Part shown: one piece after another, positions 24,463 through 31,781 of the stretch | Numbering within the stretch: position 1 is the stretch's first letter | How the letters are laid out: every line of letters starts with the position of its first letter | Assembly: GCA_003138515.1 (NCBI GenBank) | Contig: PLGG01000088.1 | Span: 1-50,698, forward strand | Source of the DNA: Acidobacteriaceae bacterium | GTDB lineage: Bacteria > Acidobacteriota > Terriglobia > Terriglobales > Acidobacteriaceae | Reading direction: 5' to 3' | DNA length: 50,698 bases | Program-made: the position numbers and the translations under genes | The notes under the pieces: model-generated | Seen by the model: only the letters and a program-made list of their open reading frames with translations | Told to the model about the DNA's origin: nothing | The model's database searches: none

Positions 24463-24634
24463 GCCCAAGAAGCCGGGACGCCCCAAGCTGCCAAAGGGTG
24501 AGGCCAAGGGTGGTTTCGTGGTCGTGCGATTCAATGCGGACGATCTCAAGAAGATCAACGGGGCAGCGAAGGCTAAGAGCCAAACCGTCTCGGGGTGGGT
24601 TCGCAGCACCCTACTTGCCACGATTGGAGATTGA
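24455..24634 (+). CDS. IS passenger: 59-residue ribbon-helix-helix-like protein
   Basis: This short gene begins inside the end of the previous one (8-base overlap). After a basic, Pro/Lys-rich leader (MPKPKKPGRPKLPKG) it reads GGFVVVRFNADDLKKINGAA, then SQTVSGWVRSTLLATIG. That is a beta strand and two helices with the spacing of Arc/CopG-type ribbon-helix-helix DNA-binding proteins. It ends 11 bases before the right terminal repeat. It could repress the transposase promoter or act as an antitoxin-like partner of the 97-residue protein. Confidence 0.7.
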   Translation: MPKPKKPGRPKLPKGEAKGGFVVVRFNADDLKKINGAAKAKSQTVSGWVRSTLLATIGD

Positions 24635-24663
24635 GGGCATGAAAAGCAAATTAGGACACTACC

Positions 24664-24671
24664 CTTTTTTT
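24664..24671. repeat. Target-site duplication, right copy
   Basis: CTTTTTTT directly follows the right terminal repeat and matches the left copy exactly. Confidence 0.75.
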
Positions 24672-25222
24672 GGTTAAGTGGTTTTAAATGAACCACTTGT
24701 ACCCTCGATCATTTGCTCCAACCGCTTGAAAACATCGGAGTTGCTGGTCAAAATATTCAAAACTAAAGACTTAGCAGCGCTTTTTTCGGACTTTCAAGCC
24801 GGTTTGGGTGAGTCGCCCTGGAAAAAAAGGATGGGCGGCCGCAGATGCTGGAATCCCCGCCAGCACCCGTGAGCCGCCCAGCCATTCTTCAGAAGGAGAA
24901 ATACCCAACTAAGGACAAGTCTAGCGAAACGGCAGAAATAACCGGCAAACTTGGGGAAAATATATTTCGTTTTGGAATGAACAAATTAGCGGCGGATGGT
25001 GCGGGTGAGGGGGTTGACGGGAGCGGGGCGGCATAGCGGAGTTGGCGGAATTGGTTGGCCGGGTTGGGAGGACAGGTCGATTTGGATGGGGCGTGGCGTG
25101 TTCGGGTGCGGAAATGGCGTTTTAGGGGACCGAGAGGAGAGCACACTTAGACTTAAGGGACAGACTTCTTCAATATGCAGATCACCCGTTTTCCCTGAAC
25201 CCTAGGCGGCTACCATACCAAT
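24672..25222. other. Gene-free stretch with two strong hairpins
   Basis: No gene is supported. AAGTGGTT (24676-24683) pairs with AACCACTT (24691-24698) just outside the IS. A nested structure spans 24833-24879: outer GGGCGGC/GCCGCCC and inner TGCTGG/CCAGCA. Short ORFs here overlap these palindromes and have no coding signature. Confidence 0.5.
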
Positions 25223-27025
25223 ATGAGCGACGCCCTTCCAACGCTCGCAATGGAGCGTTTCCCGGGATTAACACAGGCCGAGCTATCCTTCTTGGACAGC
25301 GCGTTAAATGGCCAAGTAGCAATTTGCAGCGACAACGCTGACGACGCCAACCCAATGAATTGGCCGGGGAGCTCCGCTGTTTGGGGCCAAGGGAGGGCCG
25401 TCCGGTCAGCACTCATTGAATGGCTGTGCTCCCCGCTTCCAGAAGGTTGCTCAGTGAACGGGAAGGGTATTCATATTTACGGGGCAAAGATTCACGGGGT
25501 GTTGAACTTAGGATATGCAAGAATCCAGTTCCCACTAACATTTCATCGGTGCGGGTTTGAGGAAGATGTTTCGTTCAAAAACGCAAAGGTCCTGTCTTTA
25601 ATATTCCCTGGATGTTGGACTAAAACCCTTCTCGCAGACGGAGTCGAAGTCGCCAATAATGTCACACTGACCGATGGATTCCACTCGGACGGAGAGGTCC
25701 TCTTCCGCGACGCGAGTGTAGGCGGAGGATTCAGGGCCGACGGCGGCTTCTTCCATTACGCCGCAGGAGCTAAGCACGGGGCCAATGCTGGGAACGCACT
25801 GGGATGCGACAGGATGAAGGTCAATGGAACCATCTTCCTGTCGACCGCAAAAGAGCCTAGCAGGTTTAAGGGTGAGGTAGGACTCGCCGGCGCGCGTTCC
25901 GGCAGCAATATTGAATGCGACGGCGGCGCCTTCGAGAACCCAGGCGAGTTCGCGATCCGAGCGGACCGCATCGCTGCGGTAGGCACCATATCTTTCCGAA
26001 AAGGTTTCTCTGCAAAGGGTGTGGTGCATCTCCCGAATTCCAAAATGCAGGCCCTTGATTGCACCAACGGCAAGTTTGAGGGCGACGGCACGACCGCAAT
26101 CAACGCTGAGGGAGCGACGGCCGTCGGGCCGGTCGTTTTCGACCAGAGCGTGGTAATGAACGGGAGCATTGGGCTTCGTGGTATTTCAGCCGGAGACGTT
26201 AGCTGCAGATTGTGCCAGCTTTCGTCGCTGGATCTTCGGCACGCGCGAATCCATCGGACATTTCGATGGCAGGACATCAGCAAACCCAGCTCGACCATCT
26301 TGGACCTACGGGATGCCCGTATCGAGTCCATTCAAGACGTGGCGGCAAGCTGGCCAAGTAATGGAAATCTCTATTTGGACGGCCTGACCTATGGAGGGTT
26401 CGCCGCCAGCCCAACAGACGTCGACGCTCGCCTCAGGTGGATCCGACTTGATAGCTCCAACCCGCCTCGCGCCTATAAGCAGCTGGCATCTGCCTACTCC
26501 ACAGCCGGTGAGACCGGGAGCTCACGTGAGACCCTTTTTCACCTTGAGGAGCTGCTTCACCTGAGGCAACTAGATTCGATTTGCTTTAGCCCTTTTAAGC
26601 CGATCTTGAGCGCGTGGAACCAATTACTAAAATGGACGATAGGCTACGGCTACAAACTAGAGAGAGCATTTGGTTGGATGTTTCTTCTAACGCTGCTAGG
26701 CTTCTTCATCTCGTCAATCGGTTACAAGGGAAAAATCATCGATCCAACAGACAAAGACGCCTTCGTATTTTTCATGGCACACGGAAACGCCCCGGCCTCA
26801 TATCAGCGGTTCAGCTCATTGATTTACTCCCTCGAACACTCGATCCCGGCCATTAATCTCGGCGTGTCAGCGAGCTGGTCAGCGGATTCTGTCGGCCAGT
26901 ACCCGGGCCGCCCATTCTATGTTTACCGACTCCGGTGGTGGTTTTGGGCGCAAACATTAATCGGGTGGGGACTGTCGATATTCTTCATTGCGGGGATTAC
27001 GGGCCTCGTAAAAAGCGACAAATAG
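25223..27025 (+). CDS. Beta-helix protein with C-terminal membrane anchor, unknown
   Basis: I do not recognise a named function. The 600-residue product has a short N-terminal alpha/beta part. Residues about 70-370 are a repetitive, pentapeptide-like or bactofilin-like stack (IHGVLNLGYARIQFPLTFHRCGF, VEVANNVTLTDGF, LSSLDLRHARIHRTFRW, TILDLRDARIESI) suggesting a right-handed beta-helix. A helical ARLRWIRLDSSNPPRAYKQLASAY segment follows. The C-terminal membrane domain has hydrophobic segments near 490-510 and 572-595 around FSSLIYSLEHSIPAINLG. It lies alone between the two mobile elements. Its own terminator follows 18 bases after the stop. A scaffold or membrane sensor is possible. Confidence 0.78.
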   Translation: MSDALPTLAMERFPGLTQAELSFLDSALNGQVAICSDNADDANPMNWPGSSAVWGQGRAVRSALIEWLCSPLPEGCSVNGKGIHIYGAKIHGVLNLGYARIQFPLTFHRCGFEEDVSFKNAKVLSLIFPGCWTKTLLADGVEVANNVTLTDGFHSDGEVLFRDASVGGGFRADGGFFHYAAGAKHGANAGNALGCDRMKVNGTIFLSTAKEPSRFKGEVGLAGARSGSNIECDGGAFENPGEFAIRADRIAAVGTISFRKGFSAKGVVHLPNSKMQALDCTNGKFEGDGTTAINAEGATAVGPVVFDQSVVMNGSIGLRGISAGDVSCRLCQLSSLDLRHARIHRTFRWQDISKPSSTILDLRDARIESIQDVAASWPSNGNLYLDGLTYGGFAASPTDVDARLRWIRLDSSNPPRAYKQLASAYSTAGETGSSRETLFHLEELLHLRQLDSICFSPFKPILSAWNQLLKWTIGYGYKLERAFGWMFLLTLLGFFISSIGYKGKIIDPTDKDAFVFFMAHGNAPASYQRFSSLIYSLEHSIPAINLGVSASWSADSVGQYPGRPFYVYRLRWWFWAQTLIGWGLSIFFIAGITGLVKSDK

Positions 27026-27043
27026 GCGTTTGGAACTTTCATC

Positions 27044-27070
27044 GGCCCAGCGAGGTTGGCTCGCCGGGCC
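27044..27070 (+). terminator. Terminator of the beta-helix gene
   Basis: GGCCC-A-GCGAG (27044-27054), loop GTTGG, then CTCGC-C-GGGCC (27060-27070). A T-rich tail (GTACTTTGTTTT) follows. Confidence 0.75.
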
Positions 27071-27160
27071 GTACTTTGTTTTCGAGATTTGTGCGGGCGG
27101 GTGTGCGGCATTACTGAAGTCAAGCCCTGATACAAAGCCCGTGAGTTTGCGTTCGTGCTA

Positions 27161-27189
27161 CCCCGGTCCCCAAAGGCGAGGGACCGGGG
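27161..27189. repeat. REP-like palindrome, copy 1
   Basis: CCCCGGTCCC (27161-27170) and GGGACCGGGG (27180-27189) are perfect inverted arms around CAAAGGCGA. The same unit recurs at 27504 and, broken, at 27599. Confidence 0.75.
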
Positions 27190-27237
27190 ACACCCGTCGT
27201 TCGTGATGGATGTGGGTCTGGTTGAAGCGCGGGGCTT

Positions 27238-27263
27238 GAGCGCGGCTTCGCCGCGCTCTTTGT
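27238..27263 (+). terminator. Terminator-like hairpin GAGCGCGGC/GCCGCGCTC
   Basis: A 9-bp perfect stem (27238-27246/27250-27258) with a TTC loop is followed by TTTGTTTTT. It lies over 200 bases past the nearest gene, so it may be a second-chance terminator or a repeat unit. Confidence 0.5.
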
Positions 27264-27402
27264 TTTTCAAATTCGGCGGGTGGGTTGATGCCCTGGATTG
27301 CGTCTGCGACGCAGGGATGGGTTAAGGCCCATCTCTGCCGGCCTGTACCCTTCAAGAGGGTTCTTTCGCCCCTACGGGGCTGAGGTTGTTTTTGGGGCCT
27401 TT

Positions 27403-27467
27403 CCCAGGATTCCGCGCGCCGCGGCGCGCTCCATCCTGGGCTATTGTCTTTCGCTCCCTCCGGGAGC
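27403..27467. repeat. Nested palindrome pair
   Basis: CCCAGGAT/ATCCTGGG (27403-27410/27433-27440) encloses GCGCGCC/GGCGCGC (27414-27420/27423-27429). A second palindrome, GCTCCC/GGGAGC (27453-27458/27462-27467), follows at once. It reads like a composite interspersed repeat. Confidence 0.7.
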
Positions 27468-27503
27468 TAAAACAGCGCGGGGACGGCGGTAGGGACATGC
27501 TAT

Positions 27504-27532
27504 CCCCGGTCCCCAATTGCGAGGGACCGGGG
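27504..27532. repeat. REP-like palindrome, copy 2
   Basis: CCCCGGTCCC (27504-27513) and GGGACCGGGG (27523-27532) have the same arms as copy 1, with a slightly different loop (CAATTGCGA). Confidence 0.75.
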
Positions 27533-27598
27533 GCACCCTCAGTGTAGTTTTTGGGTCATCGAGACCGAGGGCACCCGCCCAATTGAGGTACGGAGTTT

Positions 27599-27656
27599 CC
27601 CCGGTCCCCAAAGGCGAGGGATCTCCTCCCCACGGACCAGGACCTGTCCGTGGGGA
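27599..27656. repeat. REP-like palindrome, copy 3, right arm replaced by another hairpin
   Basis: The left arm and loop match copies 1 and 2 (CCCCGGTCCCC from 27599, then AAAGGCGAGGGA). The right arm is then interrupted by a new perfect 11-bp hairpin, TCCCCACGGAC/GTCCGTGGGGA (27627-27637/27646-27656). Confidence 0.65.
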
Positions 27657-27887
27657 CCCCGGACCTGGGGCACCGACAATTGGACGAATTGAAAACACGT
27701 AAGTTGCAGATTCTAAAATATCGAGAATGTCCAAAATGTCCATGTTGTTCGAGGTAGTAGTCCAAATTAGCACAAATTCTTCCTAGCGCGTCTTCGGCCC
27801 GCGTCCAGTTTGGACATCTTTCGGCCCCCATTCTGGTTAAACATCTACGCCGAAGGCGTGCGGGGTGTTAATTAGTCGGGGTAATAA

Positions 27888-27938
27888 ATACCTTGACTAA
27901 CCCATCGACTTATGGCACACTTGGGTTAGTGAAGGTAT
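27888..27938 (+). promoter_or_regulatory. Inverted repeat masking the transposase RBS
   Basis: A 17-bp inverted repeat with one mismatch has arms 27888-27904 (ATACCTTGACTAACCCA) and 27922-27938 (TGGGTTAGTGAAGGTAT). The right arm contains the AAGG likely to serve as ribosome-binding site, and the ATG follows 4 bases later at 27943. A -35-like TTGACT lies in the left arm. Confidence 0.7.
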
Positions 27939-27942
27939 CGTC

Positions 27943-28917
27943 ATGAAAATCCCAAAGACACTGACAGAAGCGGTTCGGCATTACTCCGATGAGCAAGTTT
28001 GCATTGACACTGTAGCGGCTCTCCGCTGGCCGAACGGCAAGCCCGTTTGCCCGAAGTGTGGAGTAGAAGAGGGCGAGCGCAAACACTACTGGCTGGCCGC
28101 ACAGAAGCGTTGGAAGTGCTACGCCTGCCGCAAGCAATTCTCGGTCAAGGTAAATAGCCTTTTTGAAGACTCGCCCTTGTCTCTGGATAAGTGGCTTGTC
28201 GCGCTCTGGATGCTCTGCAACTGCAAGAACGGAGTGAGCAGCCATGAGATTGCGCGGGAGCTGGGGATCGCTCAGAAATCGGCATGGCACCTCTTACACC
28301 GCTTGCGCTCGGCGCTGCAATCGCCCGACGAAGGCAAACTCGGAGACGGCGGCCAGATCGTTGAGATGGACGAGACATTTTACGGCGGCAAACTCAAGAA
28401 CATGCACAAGTCGAAGAGGCCGAAAGGAACCGGATTCAGTGGCGTACCTGTAGCAGCTATGGCCAAGACTATCGTGGTCGGGATGCTTGAGCGCACGGGT
28501 CGCGTTCGCGCTGAAGTCGTTGCAGAGCGCACATCGCAGGTTCTTCACGGACTAGTCCAGAAGCACCTTTCCGATGGCGCAACACTCATGACGGACGAAT
28601 GGGGCGGATACAAAGGAACCAATCTCGCGCACGAAATCATCAACCATGCCAATGAATACGTGCGGGGTCAGGTCCATACCCAAGGCATCGAGAATTTCTG
28701 GGCTTTACTCAAGCGGGGATTGCACGGCACATACATCAGCGTCGAACCGTTTCACCTGTTCCGGTACATCGATGAGCAGGCGTTTAGATATGAACACCGC
28801 GCCACGAAAGACAAGCCCTATACCAACGCAGACCGGTTCGCAATCGCTCTAACGCAGATCGCAGGAAAGCGTCTCACTTGGAACGAGCTAACCGGGAAGG
28901 AGGAGGGTCGCGTCTAG
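27943..28917 (+). CDS. IS1595-family transposase
   Basis: The 324-residue product has the family layout: an N-terminal zinc ribbon (CPKCG, then CYACRKQFSV near 40-70), a helix-turn-helix (VSSHEIARELGIAQKSAWHLLHRLR), and the DDE-type core with VEMDETFYGGK near 143, LMTDEWGGYKG near 220 and HTQGIENFWALLKRG near 248. The end FRYIDEQAFRYEHRATKD is typical of the IS1595 C-terminus. The frame is intact. Translation is probably dampened by the upstream hairpin. No passenger gene is present. Confidence 0.92.
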   Translation: MKIPKTLTEAVRHYSDEQVCIDTVAALRWPNGKPVCPKCGVEEGERKHYWLAAQKRWKCYACRKQFSVKVNSLFEDSPLSLDKWLVALWMLCNCKNGVSSHEIARELGIAQKSAWHLLHRLRSALQSPDEGKLGDGGQIVEMDETFYGGKLKNMHKSKRPKGTGFSGVPVAAMAKTIVVGMLERTGRVRAEVVAERTSQVLHGLVQKHLSDGATLMTDEWGGYKGTNLAHEIINHANEYVRGQVHTQGIENFWALLKRGLHGTYISVEPFHLFRYIDEQAFRYEHRATKDKPYTNADRFAIALTQIAGKRLTWNELTGKEEGRV

Positions 28918-29105
28918 GAAGTCGGCTGGGGCTTTGAGGGGACGTACTTGTATCGCTTACGCCTTGAAACGGGCACTTCTGGAACGGTCTTTATACGTCT
29001 CTGCATTTCAGCGCGAGGAATGGAGACGATCTTCGACAAAGCCTCGGAAAAAGCTGTAGATTTTTCGGATTGTGGACGATTTATCACCCGCATATGTTGA
29101 AATCA

Positions 29106-29136
29106 CCGATCTGCGCTAAACTGGAATGCAGATCGG
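29106..29136. promoter_or_regulatory. Inverted repeat upstream of tRNA-like locus
   Basis: CCGATCTGC (29106-29114) and GCAGATCGG (29128-29136) are perfect 9-bp arms around a -10-like TAAACT (29117-29122). A -35-like TTGAAA lies at 29097, though the spacing (14) is short. It could be an operator or an RNA hairpin. Confidence 0.4.
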
Positions 29137-29155
29137 CCCACAGGTCGGTCCACCC

Positions 29156-29269
29156 GGATGGGTGTCGTTCAAAGGATAGGATACCGAGGTTTCGACAGTC
29201 CCTTGCCGTTACCGCGGCTTTGGGTGCCTGGCCTCGGAGATTGGCGGGTTCGAATCCCCCCGCTCATCC
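29156..29269 (+). ncRNA. Possible tRNA-like structured RNA
   Basis: These 114 bases fold on paper into a closed multi-branch structure. An 8-bp closing stem, GGATGGGT/GCTCATCC (two G-U pairs), is joined by a D-arm-like hairpin (TGTC/GATA with AAAGGAT in the loop). A long central arm has base CCGAGG/CCTCGG (29184-29189/29232-29237) and tip CCC..GCCG/CGGC..GGG. A T-arm follows with the canonical loop TTCGAAT (29249-29255). No CCA and no clear anticodon loop are present. A terminator follows 12 bases downstream. It may be a tRNA pseudogene carrying an insertion, or an uncharacterised small RNA. Confidence 0.35.
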
Positions 29270-29281
29270 CTGGCTTCTACT

Positions 29282-29314
29282 CCGGCCTCAGAACATCGGG
29301 GCCGGTTTTCTTTT
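29282..29314 (+). terminator. Terminator after tRNA-like locus
   Basis: CCGGCC (29282-29287) pairs with GGCCGG (29300-29305), followed by TTTTCTTTT. It is well placed to end a transcript of the preceding structured RNA. Confidence 0.7.
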
Positions 29315-29800
29315 GCGACGATGGTCGTCGCTTCTTTCGAGAGACTACACCAGTAGTGCATATGCGTCAACTAAACAATTGATGCGCCTACCTTGACACT
29401 TTCCGTCTGCTCTTCCGCCATTCCAAACCTTCCGAATTGGGTTAGCCAGCGTATTCATTACCTTAGTCGGTTACTGACGGTTGGCCGGTTATCCTCCCGG
29501 AGCCAAGGTTTCCGCTCTGCTGGCTCGCTGAGCGCATTGGCGGAGATAACCGGCCAATCTTCTATGGGACGCTCAACGTGCACCAGCTCGGATTAGCACG
29601 GTCGAAAGAGGCTCACCTGGCGATTCGTAGAGAAGGCCTGGCTAGGTGGAGAGGCAGGCGGCGGGTTTACCCCCTGTGTCCTCATTTTGCTGTGACTGGG
29701 CGGAAATAGCTTTAGAGGAGAGCTCAGGTGCGTCTGCTCCTGCTGCCACATTGCCTCTCGATTCGGCGGCCCACATACAGACAATCACTCTGGCCCGACG
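29315..29800. other. Gene-free stretch
   Basis: Nearly 500 bases with no supported gene. Short ORFs run through it but show no signal peptide, domain or ribosome-binding site. Confidence 0.45.
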
Positions 29801-29826
29801 AAAAAGGGCCGACAGATCGTCGGCCC
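29801..29826 (-). terminator. Terminator of the small secreted protein gene
   Basis: An 8-bp perfect stem GGGCCGAC/GTCGGCCC (29806-29813/29819-29826) has a 5-base loop. On the minus strand it is followed by TTTTT (29805-29801). On the plus strand TTTC follows, so it may act in both directions. Confidence 0.85.
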
Positions 29827-29857
29827 TTTCTTGAATCCGTAAGTCCCGCAGGCGCAG

Positions 29858-30274
29858 CTATTCGTTCTTGAATCCGTTCGAATATCCCTTGACGAACGAC
29901 TCGCGGAACTGCTGCTTGAATTGATCCTTGTCCATGCCCTTTGGTATCTTCGCGTGTTCGTATGCAGCGGATTCCGTCGGTTTGAACTTCTTGCCCCCGG
30001 CAGCGTCTGCCTGACCCTGGCTGAATCCCGCGGCATATCCCTGGCGGGCGACCATGTTGGGCGAACCGTGCTCCGGATAGGCCAAATCGTAGCCGCGCGG
30101 TGCCTGCCAGTCGGAGGAATCGTACGACTGCGTTGACGTCGTCGTGGTAGTCGTCTGGTCCTTTGTAGTGGTGCTGCTTTGGTCCTGCGCTTGCATCGAT
30201 AGGCTGCCACCGAGCCATAGCGCACACGCCAAGCCTGCAAAACCTATCTGTCGATGAATCATTCTAAGGATCAT
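29858..30274 (-). CDS. Small secreted protein, unknown
   Basis: The 138-residue product has a Sec signal peptide (MILRMIHRQIGFAGLACALWLGGSLSMQAQ). A Thr/Ser-rich linker (TTTKDQTTTTTTSTQSYDS) follows, then a conserved-looking C-terminal part with two G-Y-A/S-x-G-F words (RQGYAAGFSQGQADAAGG and VKGYSNGFKNE). These spaced GY-GF words suggest a short helical repeat. The start at 30274 is supported by GAGGAG 8 bases upstream; a longer N-terminus from 30328 is less likely. It has its own terminator. No function assigned. Confidence 0.75.
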   Translation of the reverse strand: MILRMIHRQIGFAGLACALWLGGSLSMQAQDQSSTTTKDQTTTTTTSTQSYDSSDWQAPRGYDLAYPEHGSPNMVARQGYAAGFSQGQADAAGGKKFKPTESAAYEHAKIPKGMDKDQFKQQFRESFVKGYSNGFKNE

Positions 30275-30930
30275 TTCAGTCTCCTCGTGAATGAAAGCTA
30301 ACACCGTGCTCGTCCATTCGCTGGTCAATTTAGCTCAGAGGATTGCTGTTTCACTGGTCAGGCTCCCGAGTCTGACGCGGGCGCGATCGCGCCAGCTATA
30401 CGGGGTAGGCCAGAAGCAACAGCAAAAGCATGCTGGGGAGTTCCTGAGGCTGTCGTATGAGCTTGCTCCCGCTGAGAGGCACTTTACGCCAAGGGGGCTG
30501 GAGAAGTGGAAGAAATCTCGGAAAAACAACTTCAATAGACGACGTCTGTAGCGCAGAAGAGGTTCCTCGCGGGTGTGCTGGCGTGGAGGTTTCGGTCGAA
30601 TCGTCGCCCACCCTTCCCTTTGACGAATGTTCGCCTCGATACCGTACCGACCCCCCGAAAACGAGTAAGGTCCGAGTTGCCGGTGATATAGCAGTAACGA
30701 GCCGTGAAGCACACGGCGCGATGTTGGGGTGGAGCGGCCACGTCGCGCAGGCGCAGCTCATGTTAAGGATTTGCCGACAGTTGACCAAGCGCCTAATCGT
30801 CTTGGCATAGATCATTGAGCATACAATCGATCGCATCGAGAAACCACTAGCCTAAAACCCCTCGGCCCGGGACGCCGGGAAATTCTGTGCAAGTGCGCCA
30901 TTCCCACTCACGAAATCGTCATGGTCCTGC
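30275..30930. other. Gene-free stretch upstream of sanA-like gene
   Basis: About 650 bases. A 117-codon ORF at 30457-30810 lacks a start signal and any recognisable domain and is not accepted. Nothing else is seen. Confidence 0.45.
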
Positions 30931-31016
30931 AGCGGTAAGATGGTGCACATGAACGGCCTACCCAGGTCGCATCGTCGCAACTGGACTTTTCGCGTCGTTG
31001 TTGGCTGTTTCTCGCT

Positions 31017-31580
31017 TTGATTCTCGGGTTTCTGGGATGGTCCTGCTGGGTCTACGTGCAAATTGAGAACTATGCCGGTTTGGACCAGGCCGCACCGTCG
31101 GACGCCATCGCCGTTCTGGGCGCGGCGGAGTACGATGGACAGCCCTCCCCGGTTTTTCGCGCACGCCTTGACCACGCGCGCGAACTCTACAATCGCGGCA
31201 TCGCACCGCTCATCATCACGCTGGGCGGTACCAACGGAGATGAGCACTCCGAGGGTGCGGTGGGCCGCGATTACCTGATGAGCCTGGGCATCCCCGAATC
31301 CGCCATTATCCCCGAAACCGAGAGTCGAGACACCGAGGAACAAGCCCACCGCATTGCCGTCATCGCCCGAGCCAACGGTCTGCGCCGCCTGGTCGTCGTC
31401 AGCGACGGCACCCACGTGTTTCGAATTCACGAAATCTGCGCCGCCGACGGTCTCGATGTACTCACCTCACCCCGAACACGCGTCTCCGTCGGAGGCGGTG
31501 CTGCGGAAGCCGAGCGCATTGCGCACGAGATCCTCAGCTACACCGCCTGGCGGCTGCAGCTGCATCTACATCTGCACTGA
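31017..31580 (+). CDS. DUF218 (SanA/ElyC/YdcF-type) membrane protein, 5' end frameshifted
   Basis: The product belongs to DUF218, envelope-associated proteins linked to cell-wall or enterobacterial-common-antigen homeostasis. It has a transmembrane segment, then DAIAVLGAAEYDGQPSPVFRARLDHARELYNRG, LIITLGGTNGDE, IPETESRDTEEQAHRIAVIA and LVVVSDGTHVFRIHEIC. The frame-consistent start is TTG 31017, inside the membrane helix. The frame stays open upstream without a good start, while ATGs at 30940/30949 begin MNGLPRSHRRNWTF in the other frame and hit TGA. Adding one T to the run at 30987-30990 would join them into a full membrane anchor. Confidence 0.82.
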   Translation: MILGFLGWSCWVYVQIENYAGLDQAAPSDAIAVLGAAEYDGQPSPVFRARLDHARELYNRGIAPLIITLGGTNGDEHSEGAVGRDYLMSLGIPESAIIPETESRDTEEQAHRIAVIARANGLRRLVVVSDGTHVFRIHEICAADGLDVLTSPRTRVSVGGGAAEAERIAHEILSYTAWRLQLHLHLH

Positions 31581-31781
31581 GACGGAGTTAGTCCCCAGTG
31601 CACCTGACAGTAGCTGAATTGGCCAACTCCTGGTTTGTCACCTACCCGGCAGTTACTTTGTGGTCAACATTCCACGTAAGCCCCGGCGCGCGCCATGGGA
31701 ACAGCCGACACCTGGATGCGGTACGCGTCGCAGCAGGTCTCGTGCCGCGCTAGTGCCTCGCGTCACTGGCCCCGCGCATCT

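Larger units (their letters stand above)
22281..24663 (+). mobile_element. Complete IS1-like element with three passenger genes
   Basis: Both ends are resolved. GGTGGTGTCCTAATTTGC (22281-22298) faces GCAAATTAGGACACTACC (24646-24663), an 18-bp terminal inverted repeat with one mismatch. It is flanked on both sides by CTTTTTTT (22273-22280 and 24664-24671), an 8-bp target duplication. The 2,383-bp element holds a DDE transposase, two small genes overlapping it downstream, and a divergent coiled-coil membrane protein whose stop codon lies inside the left terminal repeat. The intact duplication implies a simple insertion into a T-rich intergenic site. Confidence 0.9.
27863..29089 (+). mobile_element. 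IS1595-family element (ends tentative)
   Basis: The transposase is clear. Candidate ends are GGGTGTTAATTAGTC (27863-27877) and the reverse complement of 29075-29089 (GGGTGATAAATCGTC), matching at 12 of 15 positions. The resulting 1,227 bp is plausible for the family. No flanking 8-bp duplication was found, so the element may be old or the ends slightly wrong. Confidence 0.5.

Noticed and set aside
24678..24872. 64-codon frame after the IS element
   Set aside because: It runs through palindromes, and the apparent protein is a by-product of the hairpin sequence.
27161..27660. CRISPR array
   Set aside because: The repeats are palindromes of varying spacing and sequence, spacers are not uniform, and no cas gene is present.
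29249..29269. Ordinary tRNA gene
   Set aside because: The T-arm is good but there is no anticodon loop, the central arm is far too long, the T-stem has a C-C mismatch, and there is no CCA. Reported instead as tRNA-like.
30457..30810. 117-codon frame in a spacer
   Set aside because: No ribosome-binding site, no domain, atypical composition.
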